Of a DNA stretch of 64,000 nucleotides, positions 11,016 through 21,156 are shown one piece after another; the stretch's first letter is position 1; every line of letters begins with the position of its first letter. This stretch comes from Sacculina carcini (taxonomy: Eukaryota; Arthropoda; Thecostraca; Sacculinidae). The stretch is from NCBI GenBank assembly GCA_916048095.2, contig OU696591.1, positions 2,281,501 to 2,345,500 on the forward strand, in the 5' to 3' direction. Under the pieces are notes generated by a model. It was given only the letters and a program-made list of their open reading frames with translations. It searched no databases and had not been told where the DNA came from. The position numbers and the translations under genes were made by a program.

Positions 11016-14000
11016 TTACATAGACGTGAGACGAACTAAAGAATGTACGGGTCTCTCCCACACGGTAAACTGTCCTTGGCGCCGTCCCTTTGTGTCCAAA
11101 TTACGATATCCCAGAGTCACCTTTACCTTACGCACGAGTCCGTCTCTGCCGGGAAAGGTTTCTAGTACTCGTGCCAGTGGCCAGCTATTCCGAGGGGTTC
11201 GAACATCTGTTACCCACACCACGTCACCTTCCATTAGATTTTGGCGTGTGTTGTGCCATTTAGAACGTACCTGCAGACTGTTCAGATATGATTTTCGCCA
11301 GCGGTGCCAGAATTCGTCAACCATATACTGCACTCTCTTCCACAGTTTACGTGCGTACATGTCTCCCTTCTGAAATTCCACCGGTGGAGCCATCACCACC
11401 TTGACCTTTCCAGTCAACAAGTGGTTTGGAGTGAGAGGCTCCGGTGTCTCAGTGCCTAATTGTTCGACACAGAGTGGGCGTCCATTTATTATGCTCTCGA
11501 CCTCCACCATCAAAGTGTGCAGATTTCATCATTAAGTTGACGGCCGTGCCGTAAAAGTAGACAATTCATTATGCTTCTGACTGATCGAATCTGTCTCTCC
11601 CAGGACCCGCCCATATGACTCGCGTGAGGTGGGTTGAATATCCATTGACAGTTGTCATCCCGCAGCGCACACTCCAACTTGTTTTGATTTAGCTCATTGT
11701 ACGCCCCGATAAAATTAGTGCCTCTATCGGATCATAGAGAGCTCACCGGTCCGCGTTTCGCTATAAAACGTCGAAAGGCGTTTATGAACGAGTCAGTGGT
11801 GAGCGAGGTGGCTATCTCGATATGCACCGCTTGGGATGACATTCAGATAAATAGGACGCCATAACGTTTTTATCGGACCTACCCTCTCTGATATACCATG
11901 GGCCGAAAAAGTCCACGCCACAATGCGTGAATGCCGGTTCGCAAGCAAGTCTGTCGGTCGGAAGCTCTCCCATTTTCTGCCGAACCGCCAGACCACGTAG
12001 TCTTCGGCAAGTGACACACTTGAATATAAAGGACGACACAGCAGATGTACCCTGCACCACTCAGTATCTTCTGGAGCGAATCTCACCCAATGTAAACCCA
12101 CGACCTTGGTGCTTCACTGCGGCGTGACACTCTCCGATAATCAGGCGAGCAAACTCCGAACTCTTCGGTATCACGACTGGATGCTTGATTTCATCTAAAA
12201 AATTGGAGTACCTCATCCGTCCCCTACTCGAATCAGACCATCTTTACCCATAAATAGATCTAAACGACTCAACGTATTTCCAGCGATCAACTGGTTGCCT
12301 TCAATGTTCTTATATAGCATACTGTAGTGATATAGCTGAGTGTTTCGTATCACCTCTACTTCTGCTGCCTTTAATTTTGATAGGCACGCCGGAGTCCTTT
12401 TCCGACCAGTATCTGAAGAAAAAGATTGTCCTTCCTGTCGACGACGAAAATCCTTTTGCCAACGGAGAATCAGCGCAAACTCAATCATTGCTGATTTCCA
12501 CGATGAGAATCTTCTCAATCTCTCATCAATATTCCATACTTCCTTCGCATGAGTGGCGCAGACCTCAATGAGCTTTACGTCGGGATCGTCCTGACGCAAA
12601 CTCGTCGCCTCTTTTCCAAATTCAACCACAGTAGACCACAAAAAATGAAGGCCCTCTCCACCAGGATTCGGTCTGCAACAGCTGGCTAGCTGTAATGCCT
12701 CTGGAGACCATGTCCGCCGGGTTATCTTCTGTGCGAACATGATGCCACTGAGTCGGAGACGAAACGTCCCGCATTTTCTGTACACGATTAGCGACAAAGA
12801 CATGAAATTTGCGTGCGTCGTTATTAAAATAACCGGGTGCCACCTGGCTGTCTGTCCAATAATGATGAGGGGATTCCCCATCCATTTCCCTCTTTACGAG
12901 CTCAGGGGCTTCGCCCGCTAACAAACAAGCCATTAACTCCAACCTGGGTATCGTCGTGACCTTCAGGGGGGCAACTCTGGCCTTCGCACTCACCAATGCG
13001 CAGTGCACGTCCCCGGCCACGTTGAATTGTCTTAGGTAAGTACAACATCCATAACCGACATTACTAGCGTCTTAGCGTCATTATAAATAAATTTACATAG
13101 TTTGAATCTCGCTTGTGCACATATTTCTTTACTATCGGCAATGAGACGGATGGCCTCATCGGTAGTCGATACTGAAGTTAACCCGTCGTCGACATACATG
13201 TCGTTGCATAGAAATTCCACGGCTTTGGTGTTTTGAGCATTGGCCCTGGCCAATGCGGCAGTTTTCAATACAAAATTTGCCACACTTGGTGATGATGTTG
13301 CTCCGAATATATGAACATTCATCTCATAGTCAATGGGTTCTGCATTGAAATCACCGTTTTTCCACCACAAAAAACGGGTGAATTTGCGGTGTTCGGGATT
13401 CATTCGCACTTGATAGAACATCTTCGAGAGGTCGCAAGCGACGGCAACACTTTTTTCTCGAAATCTCATCAAGACCCCAACAAGATTACTGGTCAAATCC
13501 AGTCCTTGCATCAGGTGTTGATTGAGAGAATGCCCCTCAAGCAAAGCACTGCAATCAAACACCACTCTGAACTTCTTTCCTTGTGAGTTATGATTAATAC
13601 CGTGGTGAGGTAAATACCAACGATTATCTGCAGTCAGATCGCTATTGATCACCTCTTGTGAAAAATCACGCTCAATAATGTTAGTCATGAATTCTTTGTA
13701 CGCATGAGCATACGAGTCGTAATTCACTAGACGTCTTTTTAGTCTCATTAGCCGGATACGAACACTAGCCCGATTATCCGGGAGACGGAGCCCGTCTTCA
13801 CGCAGCGGCAGCGGCGCTTCATATCTACCACTTTCCAGCCGGTGCACGCCACGATCCATCCTCGCCATGAAACGCGTATCTTCAAACGAGTAGGGTTTAC
13901 CACGCTCCTCGAGATTGGAAATGTTCAACACTTCCTTATGGCGCCTGACTGTCTTCAAACACCCGATACTCACAGGATGACCACTCTGACGGATATTTGA

Positions 14001-14500
14001 TGCCTCCAATCGTCCGACTACTCCCCATCCCAGTACAGTTCGGATGGCGTATGGATCATTTGGGCCCCCGACCACCACATCCAAAGGTCTTAATGCAGCG
14101 GAGCAGTCGGTGCCAATCAAAAGCCCAACTGGGACTGATTCATCATACGGCATGAGCCTTTACGCCACCTTCTTCAGATGTGGCCACCTAGCTGTAGTGT
14201 GAAAGCGGGGTATGTGGTCTCGCTTGGACGGCACCTCACACCTAGAATACGCCGTCAATGCGACCTCAACATCATCTGAACACCCACGAATTAGTAAATT
14301 ATCCGCCCGTCTCGTGGCTAATACCGCATCCCCGGCAAGCGTCGATATCTTGAGAGTAGTGCTCCTACTGGGCGCTCCTATACTATCCAGACACGCATCC
14401 GAAATGAATAATGCATCGGATTGTTCGTCCAGTATAGCATACGCAAGTACAGTCTTATCCGGTGTATCACGATGGTGCAGCCACTGGAACAATTAGCGTG
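11016..14500 (-). mobile_element. BEL B pol region (protease, RT, RNase H, integrase, DUF5641)
   Basis: Protease-like motif ILDEQSDALFIS lies near 14420. RT follows (about 13030-14150) with GLLIGTDC, TVLGWGVVG, FRVVFDCSALLEGHSLNQ and the catalytic YVDDGLTS. RNase H and connection remains at 12215-13020 include VAPLKVTTIPRLELMACL, HYWTDSQV and NPADMVSRGI. Integrase remains at about 11530-12100 include CVTCRRLRG and CGVDFFGPWYI. From 11513 down, ESIINGRPL, PLTPNHLLTGK, WHRWRKSYLNSLQ and GDVVWVTDVRTPRNSWPLARV match the integrase end and DUF5641. It encodes the copying and insertion enzymes. Broken, several breaks. Confidence 0.87.
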
Positions 14501-14605
14501 TGTAATAACCCGTCGTCCACTTCCACATGGGCTCTATTGGCTACCACCGTAGCCGACCCGTTCCCGTTCGATGGTTTCGTAATTTGTACGTCCCTAATCG
14601 TTTTT

Positions 14606-16096
14606 TTAATCATGATGCAAAGGCGAAGCGTGTGCTCCAGCGCAAGTGATGCACCTATTTGCCGAACGGCATGCTCTGCTCAGATGTCCGCGCCCAAGAC
14701 AACGGAAACAGAGACCCTTTTCTCTAACTAGTCGCTCGCGGTTCGCGGTTGCAGTGTCCAAGAGTACTCTACATTTATATACAGAATGTTTGCCCCCGCA
14801 CATGCCACAAGACACGTTGGCCTCTTTGCGTTCAGGCGCTACCGATAAACGGGTTTACTCCGTACGTTGCGGTGTCGTGTCCACATCGACGGTTCGCGTC
14901 CACAAGCTAGTCTTAACAGGTTTTCTCACGATATTTACCCGTCCTCTATCATCTGACTCCTTGAATGGGCTACCCGATGTAATGGGGTCACAAGCGATCC
15001 TCGCTTATTTTTTGATGAAGTGAGTAAATTCTGCAAAACTAGGATAGAAACGGTTAGGTGATACAGCCCAGTTGTCCGAACTAAGTCCTTCTTTGGTCTC
15101 TTTCTCCTTCTTCTCCCTCCAGTCATCTACAACTGAGGCCCATTTATTTTGGAGATACTTTGGCAACTTTCTCAACAAACGCTGATTTTCATGCGGCTCG
15201 TCTAGCGATCTTAGCCAGGGCAACAAGGCCGACGCCTCCAGGCAGTGTTCTAAGAAATCTGCAAATTTTCTCAGACCGGTTCCGTCGTAGGCAGCGATCT
15301 TAGGCCAACTTTGCAAACGCTGTCTGTATACGTCGAATGTCGTGAGAGGGACACCGTATCTGCTTTCCAGCATTTCCTTGGCCCGCCAATACGCATCGCT
15401 TCTTCTCAAGGGGATTAACCCACGAACCATTTCTCTTGGTTCCCCTCGCAAATACCTTTTCAAATAATACAAGCAGTCTGCTTTGTCGGTTACCTGACGT
15501 TCAATCATGCCTTCGAACGATTGAAGCCAGAGTGGGAAACTGAATTTGTCGCCGTCGAAAATCTCGTGCTCGGGGATTGGCAGTCGATGTGTGGTCACCC
15601 GAGTCAGTGCGTCGACAAGTCTCTGAACGGAAGAGTCACTCGATGTCTCGACAGCCGGTGTGGGAGTGCATGGAGACACGCCGACCCGAGAGTGTCCAGA
15701 TCGACTGGAGGCGTTTGACTGAGCCTCCAATCGTTGCTCCAAAATGTACCGGTTTGCCTCCTGGAGCACAGTGGCGTAGCGATCTGCTACCCTGTCATGC
15801 GATCGAGTATCAATATCTGCAGAACCCAGCTCAGCATCCATGATGCGCTGGTGCACCATTACCATAGCATCGTTCTTCGCCATAGCATCGTCTCTCAATT
15901 TTTTAGCTTCGAGTACACTCGCTCCATCGGCTACTGCAGCGTCCACCCGGTCCAACTGTCTAGACATGTTTCGTGCCGCTGCGTTCAGTTCCTTTGTGAA
16001 GACAGATGCCTTTAACTGCGCCCCCTTTTCGGTTAACACCCTTGTTCGAAGTCTTGGATCCGTGTCTCCCCCTGGTGTTTCCTCGTCTTTATCCAT
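14606..16096 (-). mobile_element. BEL B gag region
   Basis: Gag starts with MDKDEETPGG at 16096. A coiled-coil-rich N-terminal part (residues about 20-125) is followed by a Ser/Thr-rich hinge and the DUF1759-type capsid domain (residues about 165-330; LPIPEHEIFDGDKFSFPLW, CLYYLKRYLRGEPREM). Downstream near 14606-14815 are three Cys/His clusters (CGMCGGKHSVYKC, CFRCLGRGHLSRAC, CITCAGAHASPLHH), the tandem knuckles usual for BEL Gag. The start was chosen because it lies just after a CA-rich leader and begins the longest conserved frame. Confidence 0.85.
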
Positions 16097-16182
16097 TGTG
16101 TGTTGTGCTCGTTAACCCAGTACACCTAGAGGCAAAACGTGGAATTTGAACCAAACAAACGAACAGTTATACAACAAAGCGG

Positions 16183-16395
16183 GCGCGCTCACACATACAT
16201 AACCAGCGCGCGCTGACACATACATAACCGATGCGCGCTCACACATACATAACCGATGCGCGCTCACACATACATAACCAGCGCGAGCTCACACATGCAT
16301 AACCAGCGCGCGCTCACACATACATAACCAATGCGCGCTCACACATACATAACCAATGTGCGCTCACACATACATAACCAGCGCGCGTTCACAGA
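16183..16395 (+). repeat. Minisatellite, 25-bp unit, about 8-9 copies
   Basis: The unit GCGCGCTCACACATACATAA plus five bases repeats head to tail about eight or nine times with slight variation. It lies in the leader between the terminal repeat and gag of BEL B. Alternating purine-pyrimidine runs could form Z-DNA; no function can be read from it. Confidence 0.85.
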
Positions 16396-16437
16396 CATTC
16401 ATACATACGTTGGACGCGAACAGAAGATATTATACTG

Positions 16438-16596
16438 TAAATGCTCCGCCTGTCGCCCACCGCAACCTCCGGCGAAGTGAATTGCTCCCGTGCGGCGTCT
16501 CGATATCACTGACCTCCACCGTCCAGAACAACCAACCTTTTCAACACCATTTATTCTGCACGGTAGAAGACGTAAAATCTACACCAAACAAACGTC
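16438..16596 (-). repeat. Terminal repeat copy at the 5' side of BEL B
   Basis: Partner of 9616-9775, with only a few differences by eye. Its outer side joins directly to the reverse transcriptase of gypsy F. Its inner side leads into a 25-bp minisatellite and the Gag leader of BEL B. Confidence 0.55.
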
Positions 16597-18123
16597 TGCA
16601 TCTGCGGTGTGACATGTGAGGTGCTTGTTCAACTCGCGAAAGTCCATCACTGGTCTGACTTTGGACCGGTTCTTCTGTCTCACGGCCATAAGAGGAATAA
16701 GTCCACTTGGTGAGCCATGCACATTTATATCGTGGGGCACAAGCCATCCTTTATGAATCCAATTTTGTACCTCCACGTCGAAGTCATGTTGCATGTCGGC
16801 AGATATGTTGTATTGTGCCACATTGTTGTGAAGCAACTTCAGGACCACAACCACGGCCCCACTTCCACTTGACAGTCCACGTTTTATTGGTAGCCTCAAG
16901 TTGAACACGAAAATCTGACGTGTCAACGCACGGAGCCGCCACTGCTGGTGTCTTCGTTGCGGCTGCCGCTCGGACAGTCTCGTGCTCAGTTGTGTTGTCT
17001 TGGGAGAAACACACATGATCGGCGGATAGCACAGTGACTCCACCGAGTGCTTGTATGCCCGAAATACCTAGCACAACGTCGTACCCCAACGGACGCTCCG
17101 CCACGGCTAGTGCGTCAATAATTGCGGAGTGACCGGCCGTTGTCTTAACGTTAATCACACAAGTGCCACAGCAGACGAGAGGCTGACTGCCCATCGTCGA
17201 CATCCGCAATCTACTGGGGCGCCATTCAGCACACAAGGCCGAGTGTATGAGCGTGTCAGTGCAACCACTGTCTATCAATGCTCGTAGACATCGACCGTCG
17301 ACAATCAGCTGCACGGTTGGTAGAACGCCACCGCATACGCGCGGATTTTCACGGGGAAGAAGGCTGGCGCTTACGCATCTCCCCCTCCTTCGTTTCCCGC
17401 TCGCGATGAAGCTGCGGAACCGGGCGCGTTATCTCGATTAAAAGATCGCGAGGAGGGGCAAACAGCAGCGAGGTGTCCCGCTGCACCACATCTCCTGCAA
17501 ATTTGAGGCGATCTTCTTCGACGCGCGTTCTGCGAACGATATGCAGAATAACCACTGGCACCAGCTGGTGGCACGACAGCAGCGGGCATGCGCTCATCGC
17601 TCAACACATTGCGCGCTCGCACCAGCACGCTAGCCAGATCCAATGCATCGGCTCTTGCGCCGGCTCGAATGATGAGCCTCACCTCATCAGGCAGCCCAGC
17701 GACAAACGCGCAAACCAGGGCACGTTCTGGCACGCCTCCGTATAATGACGCAAGTCTTTGTAAATCCGCTAAATAAACATCCACAGACTCGCCTGGACGC
17801 ATTCGTCGTTTTGTGTATGCCTCGTAGGCCGCATGCTCGTCGAGTGCAAATGCGGCATAAAGAGCCTGTTTTACCGAAGGCAAATGGCACCTGCTGGTCA
17901 CCGGCAGCTGAGTCCATACCGCAGACGCTCCACCGGTGAGTCTCAGCGGAAGCACGCTGGTGACGTCCACTCCTCGAAGGTTGCACAGAGTCTCGGCTCT
18001 GATAAGCCATTCCGCTACGTGTCCAGTACCGTCGAACTCCGCTAGTAGACGAGCGTCGAACGTTGGTTGAGACTGAACCTCGGCAGCAACAGCGGTAGAA
18101 CCTGCAGCACTCTGTGCGGCCAT
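16597..18123 (-). mobile_element. Gypsy F gag, protease and RT start
   Basis: Gag begins MAAQSAAGSTAVAAEVQSQP at 18123 and includes a capsid-type domain (LLAEFDGTGHVAEWLIRAE, residues about 27-45; ALDEHAAYEAYTKRRMRPGE) and one zinc knuckle, CRRCGAAGHLAAVC, near residue 211. The retropepsin motif ALIDSGCTDTLIH lies about 17250-17290. The RT beginning (SPSGLIPLMAVRQ, KVRPVMDFRELNKHL) is near 16620-16700. The element would package its RNA in a Gag particle and copy it with the pol enzymes. Confidence 0.8.
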
Positions 18124-18129
18124 GTTTCC

Positions 18130-18496
18130 CAGCGAAACATAGGACGGCTGCTACGAGGACACGACGTTTGTTGCAGTCTTGAAATCTTGTGAGGGCTACA
18201 TTATAACCGAAATAGCTTGTAAAGAAAAAAACACCTGTATATCGCGTGCACACTCGCGCACAGGTTCACTGGAATATACGCACACACACCACACACAATA
18301 ATACACCAATCTCGCACCACAACTCACTCAAACGCACGCTCAGTTCTCACGGCCGCAACTGATCACTCACTCCTCCTTCACAATGGAACACAGCGCTTAT
18401 ATAACCTTAAAGTGTGCGAGTCACGTGACGCCGCTTCAAGCACTGGACAACGAACAAGGATAGCAAACACTAAATCACACTTGCTCGTAAATACAC
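18130..18496 (-). mobile_element. Gypsy F probable 5' LTR and leader
   Basis: Upstream of gag on the minus strand is a non-coding stretch with a TATA-like TTATATAA (about 18398-18405) about 270 bp before the gag start, as expected for an LTR promoter. The start may be the TGTGTCAAAGTG near 18496. With no partner LTR in the window, the borders cannot be fixed. Confidence 0.55.
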
Positions 18497-18555
18497 TTTG
18501 ACACACACACAAAGAGAAACAGACCCACACACACACACACACACACACACTCATA
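18497..18555 (+). repeat. CA microsatellite
   Basis: Interrupted (CA)n tract with a pure run of about ten repeats near 18528-18551, between gypsy F and the next L2-like LINE piece. Confidence 0.9.
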
Positions 18556-18731
18556 CAAACTCCACAAGTAAAGAAGCCATTCTCATTCCTATTCTCAAAA
18601 AACCTTCCCTTGACCCAAACAGTCTAAACAATTACCGACCGGTTTCCCTTCTGCCATATTCATTCAAATTGTTGAGTCCGCCATTTATCGTCAACTAGCA
18701 TCTTACCTCTACAATAAACGTCTTCTTGATG
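18556..18731 (+). pseudogene. L2/CR1-like LINE: start of reverse transcriptase
   Basis: KEAILIPILKKPSLDPNSLN followed by NYRPVSLLP is the first conserved RT block of CR1/L2-group LINEs. The text continues in another frame through a KLLESAIYRQLASYLYNKRL-like stretch up to the insertion point of the CR1-like LINE. The same element resumes at 20082 with DDIQSGF, so the reading across the insertion is continuous when one copy of TTGATG is removed. Confidence 0.78.
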
Positions 18732-20081
18732 GAATATTGGAAGAAATAATTAGAGAAGAGATAATGAACCATCTAGATAGAAACAACTCAATCAATGCGG
18801 CTCAGCATGGATTAATCAGAGGAAGGTCGTGTCAAACTCAAATGCTGCTGGTAACAGAGGAGTGGTCAAGGTGGATAGAGGAGAGGAAGATATTTGATTG
18901 CGTTTACATGGATTACAGGAAAGCATTTGACTCTGTTCCACACTACAGACTTCTAAAAAAATTGGAAACATATGGAATAGTAGGAAAGATCCTGGAGTGG
19001 CTGAAGAGCTTTTCTAATGGCAGGAAGCAAAGAGTAAGAGTGGGGAAAGTGTTGTCAGGATGGACGAAACTTACGTCAGGAGTTCCACAAGGCTCGGTGC
19101 TGGGACCCACCCTCTTTGTTATTTTTATAGTTGACTTGCCAGCAGAGGTGAATTCCTCGGTTGCTTTTTTCGCTGACGATACCAAGATGTACCGAGTGGT
19201 GCAGAACGAGAATGACCATCAATCTTTGAAAAAACATATTCATAAACTGGAGCAGTGGTCAAAGAGATGGCAAATGCCTTTTAATAATGATAAGTGCAAG
19301 ATTATGCACTATGGGAGGAGAAATCCAGAGTTTGAGTACACGCTCGGCGGGACAAAGATTAAGGAGGTGACTGAGGAGAAAGACCTGGGAGTAATCTTTG
19401 ACCCAATGATGAACTTCAGCAACAATGCGTGCAAGACTGCAGCCTCAGGAAATGCCAGATTGAGTCTTATTAAAAAAATTGCAAACATCTGGGGGCTGAG
19501 TCATTTATGATGTTGTACAAGACTATAGTCAGATCCAAGCTGGAATACTGCATGCCGGTGACACAACCAAGGTATAAGAAAGATGTTTTCAAGATTGAAC
19601 AAGTACAAAGAGGAGACACAAGATTGGTTGAGACTGTGCGGGATGAAGAATATCCTGTTAGACTTGAAAGGCTGAGGCTGCCATCACTTAAATATAAGAG
19701 GAAAAGAGCATCAGTTTTGCAGGCATTTAGGATAGTGAAAAAAATAGACAGACTTGATGAAAAGATCTTCTTTGAGCAAAACCTAGAGACACGGACAGTA
19801 GGACACAGTCAAAAGTTTCAAGATAAGTTCTGCAGGAGCGAGGCAAGGAAGGCGGCTTTCAGTCAGCGAGTGGTGAGAGATTGGAACCGTTTACCTGAAG
19901 CAGTGATAGATAGTGAAACTGTCAATCAATTTAAGAAGCGATTTGGCAGATGGTGGAAGGAAGAACCAACACTCTATATGAATCATAGAGAACCTGTTGT
20001 GACGAGACATTCTGCCATAACTAACTTCAGCGATGAGGAGGGAGATACCAGCTGAAGCTGAAACTCTACGTTGGTGAGTCA
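18732..20081 (+). mobile_element. 5'-truncated CR1-like LINE (copy 1)
   Basis: Insertion in the L2-like LINE, flanked by TTGATG (18726-18731 and 20082-20087). It holds RT from the block before the palm to the C-terminus in two frames (18737-19510 and 19507-20055). Visible motifs are AAQHGLIRGRSCQTQMLL, YMDYRKAFDSVPH (first Asp), SGVPQGSVLGPTLF and the catalytic FADDTKMY, then ERLRLPSLKYKRKRASVLQ and FSQRVVRDWNRLP of the C-terminal domain. The endonuclease and ORF1 are missing, as is usual for incomplete target-primed reverse transcription. One frameshift near 19507 separates the palm from the thumb. The 3' end has a (GCTGAA)2 repeat, in line with the short 3' repeats of CR1 elements. Confidence 0.85.
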
Positions 20082-20545
20082 TTGATGACATACAATCAGG
20101 TTTTGCTGCTTATCGCTCCACTGAAACTGCTCTTGTCCGCCTCAATCATGATATACTCCTCCATATTTCTCAAAAATCACACGCAGTCATCACTCTCCTT
20201 GATATGTTATCCGCATTTGACCTTGTTGGTCACAAAATTCTCATTCAGGATCTCTTCTCCATGGGAATCTCTCATTCTACTATTTCTCTTCTCACTTCCT
20301 ATATCACTAATCGCTACTACTCATTTATATTTTATAGTTATCGGTCTCAAAATTTCCCGCTTTTATCGGGTATCCCCCAGGGTTCATTACTTGATCCTAT
20401 CCTTTTCAACGTTTACATGACATCTCTATGTCCAATACTACGAAATTGGTCTATTCCTTTTCGCATATACGCCGATGACACTACGTTCTTTCTTCTGAAG
20501 AGTCGTCTCGGACCCACAACAACCGGCACAATCACAATATATTAA
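20082..20545 (+). pseudogene. L2/CR1-like LINE: RT fingers and palm
   Basis: Continuation of the piece ending at 18731. It reads QSGFAAYRSTETALVRL, then (20204 on) MLSAFDLVGHKILIQ with the first catalytic Asp, GIPQGSLLDPILFNVYM and IYADDTTFF, the YADD catalytic box. The frame ends at 20545 and passes into microsatellite sequence. The change S-V to L-L-D around the GxPQGS block and frame shifts show it is not active. Confidence 0.82.
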
Positions 20546-20934
20546 CTGGTCACACTCAGCGACACAAAAAAGGAGCATCTGTAATCGGGCGCACAACTAT
20601 AATCCTCTACACACACACACACACACATACATACCAATAGGCCAAGTACGAGGAAGTTACAAGGAAGTGGCATGAACACTCATTGACAGACACGCATACA
20701 ATCATTCCATACACACACGCACACATTCCATACACACACGCACACATTCCATGCACACACGCACACATTCACATACACAAACAGTTAACGCTGACCTGAA
20801 CTTAGCTAAAGGCACCATAGATTCAACACAAGCCTCCGACCTTGATACACCCAACACGAGCTAACACACAGGCAAGCACACACTTGAGTCAAGCCACATA
20901 ACACCGGCATAAACAATATACAATATGCACATAT
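20546..20934 (+). repeat. CA-rich microsatellite and minisatellite stretch inside the L2-like LINE
   Basis: Mostly CA-rich sequence. It includes (CA)n near 20610-20628 and three to four copies of an approximately 20-bp unit ACACACGCACACATTCCAT at about 20700-20775. No gene is seen. The LINE reading resumes after it. Confidence 0.75.
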
Positions 20935-21156
20935 GACAATTCACACACCATTGTGGCTATCACCACACTTCCTCTGTCAGAGCAAAAGTCTATTCCTCAT
21001 ATCATCAATACTATCTCAACATGGGCTTCTTCTCGTTTGCTCATTAAAAACTCCTCAAAAGCTCAATACATCGTCCTCCACCCGCCCAAGATCCATCGTC
21101 CTCTATCTGACTTCACTATTTCCGCATCAGTACGTGACCTCGGTGTCTAACTAGAT
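20935..21156 (+). pseudogene. L2/CR1-like LINE: RT thumb part up to the hAT insertion
   Basis: The stretch INTISTWASSRLLIKNSSKA followed by DFTISASVRDLGV is the post-palm block of CR1/L2-group RT. It ends in CTAGAT, the duplicated target of the hAT, and the next codons continue at 23504 (DPHLSFQNHL). Confidence 0.78.

Larger units (their letters stand above)
9616..16596 (-). mobile_element. BEL/Pao LTR retrotransposon B
   Basis: Minus-strand BEL/Pao element with Gag (start about 16096), knuckles, A17-like protease, RT, RNase H, integrase and the C-terminal DUF5641-type domain in order, ending near 11016. It is flanked by two direct copies of a 156-160 bp segment (9616-9775 and 16438-16596) that may be LTR sequence. 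It separates an L2-like LINE piece from gypsy F. It is broken, with roughly five to ten breaks, and better preserved than BEL A. The exact element ends are not settled. Confidence 0.88.
16597..18496 (-). mobile_element. Ty3/gypsy element F, 5' part only
   Basis: Minus-strand fossil with a probable 5' LTR (about 18130-18496), Gag, protease and the first part of reverse transcriptase. It stops abruptly at the terminal repeat of BEL B, so the rest of pol and the 3' LTR are missing. Broken and truncated, with a few breaks in the part that remains. The clade is uncertain; the RT text (KVRPVMDFRELNKHL) recalls Gmr1-like gypsy elements, which is a weak hint. Confidence 0.8.

Noticed and set aside
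16183-16395. CRISPR-like array
   Set aside because: Units of 25 bp follow each other with no unique spacers, in an animal genome; it is a minisatellite.
9605-16610. ACCGT/AACGT as target duplication of BEL B
   Set aside because: Only four of five bases agree and AACGT also occurs at the inner side of the other repeat, so it is not informative.
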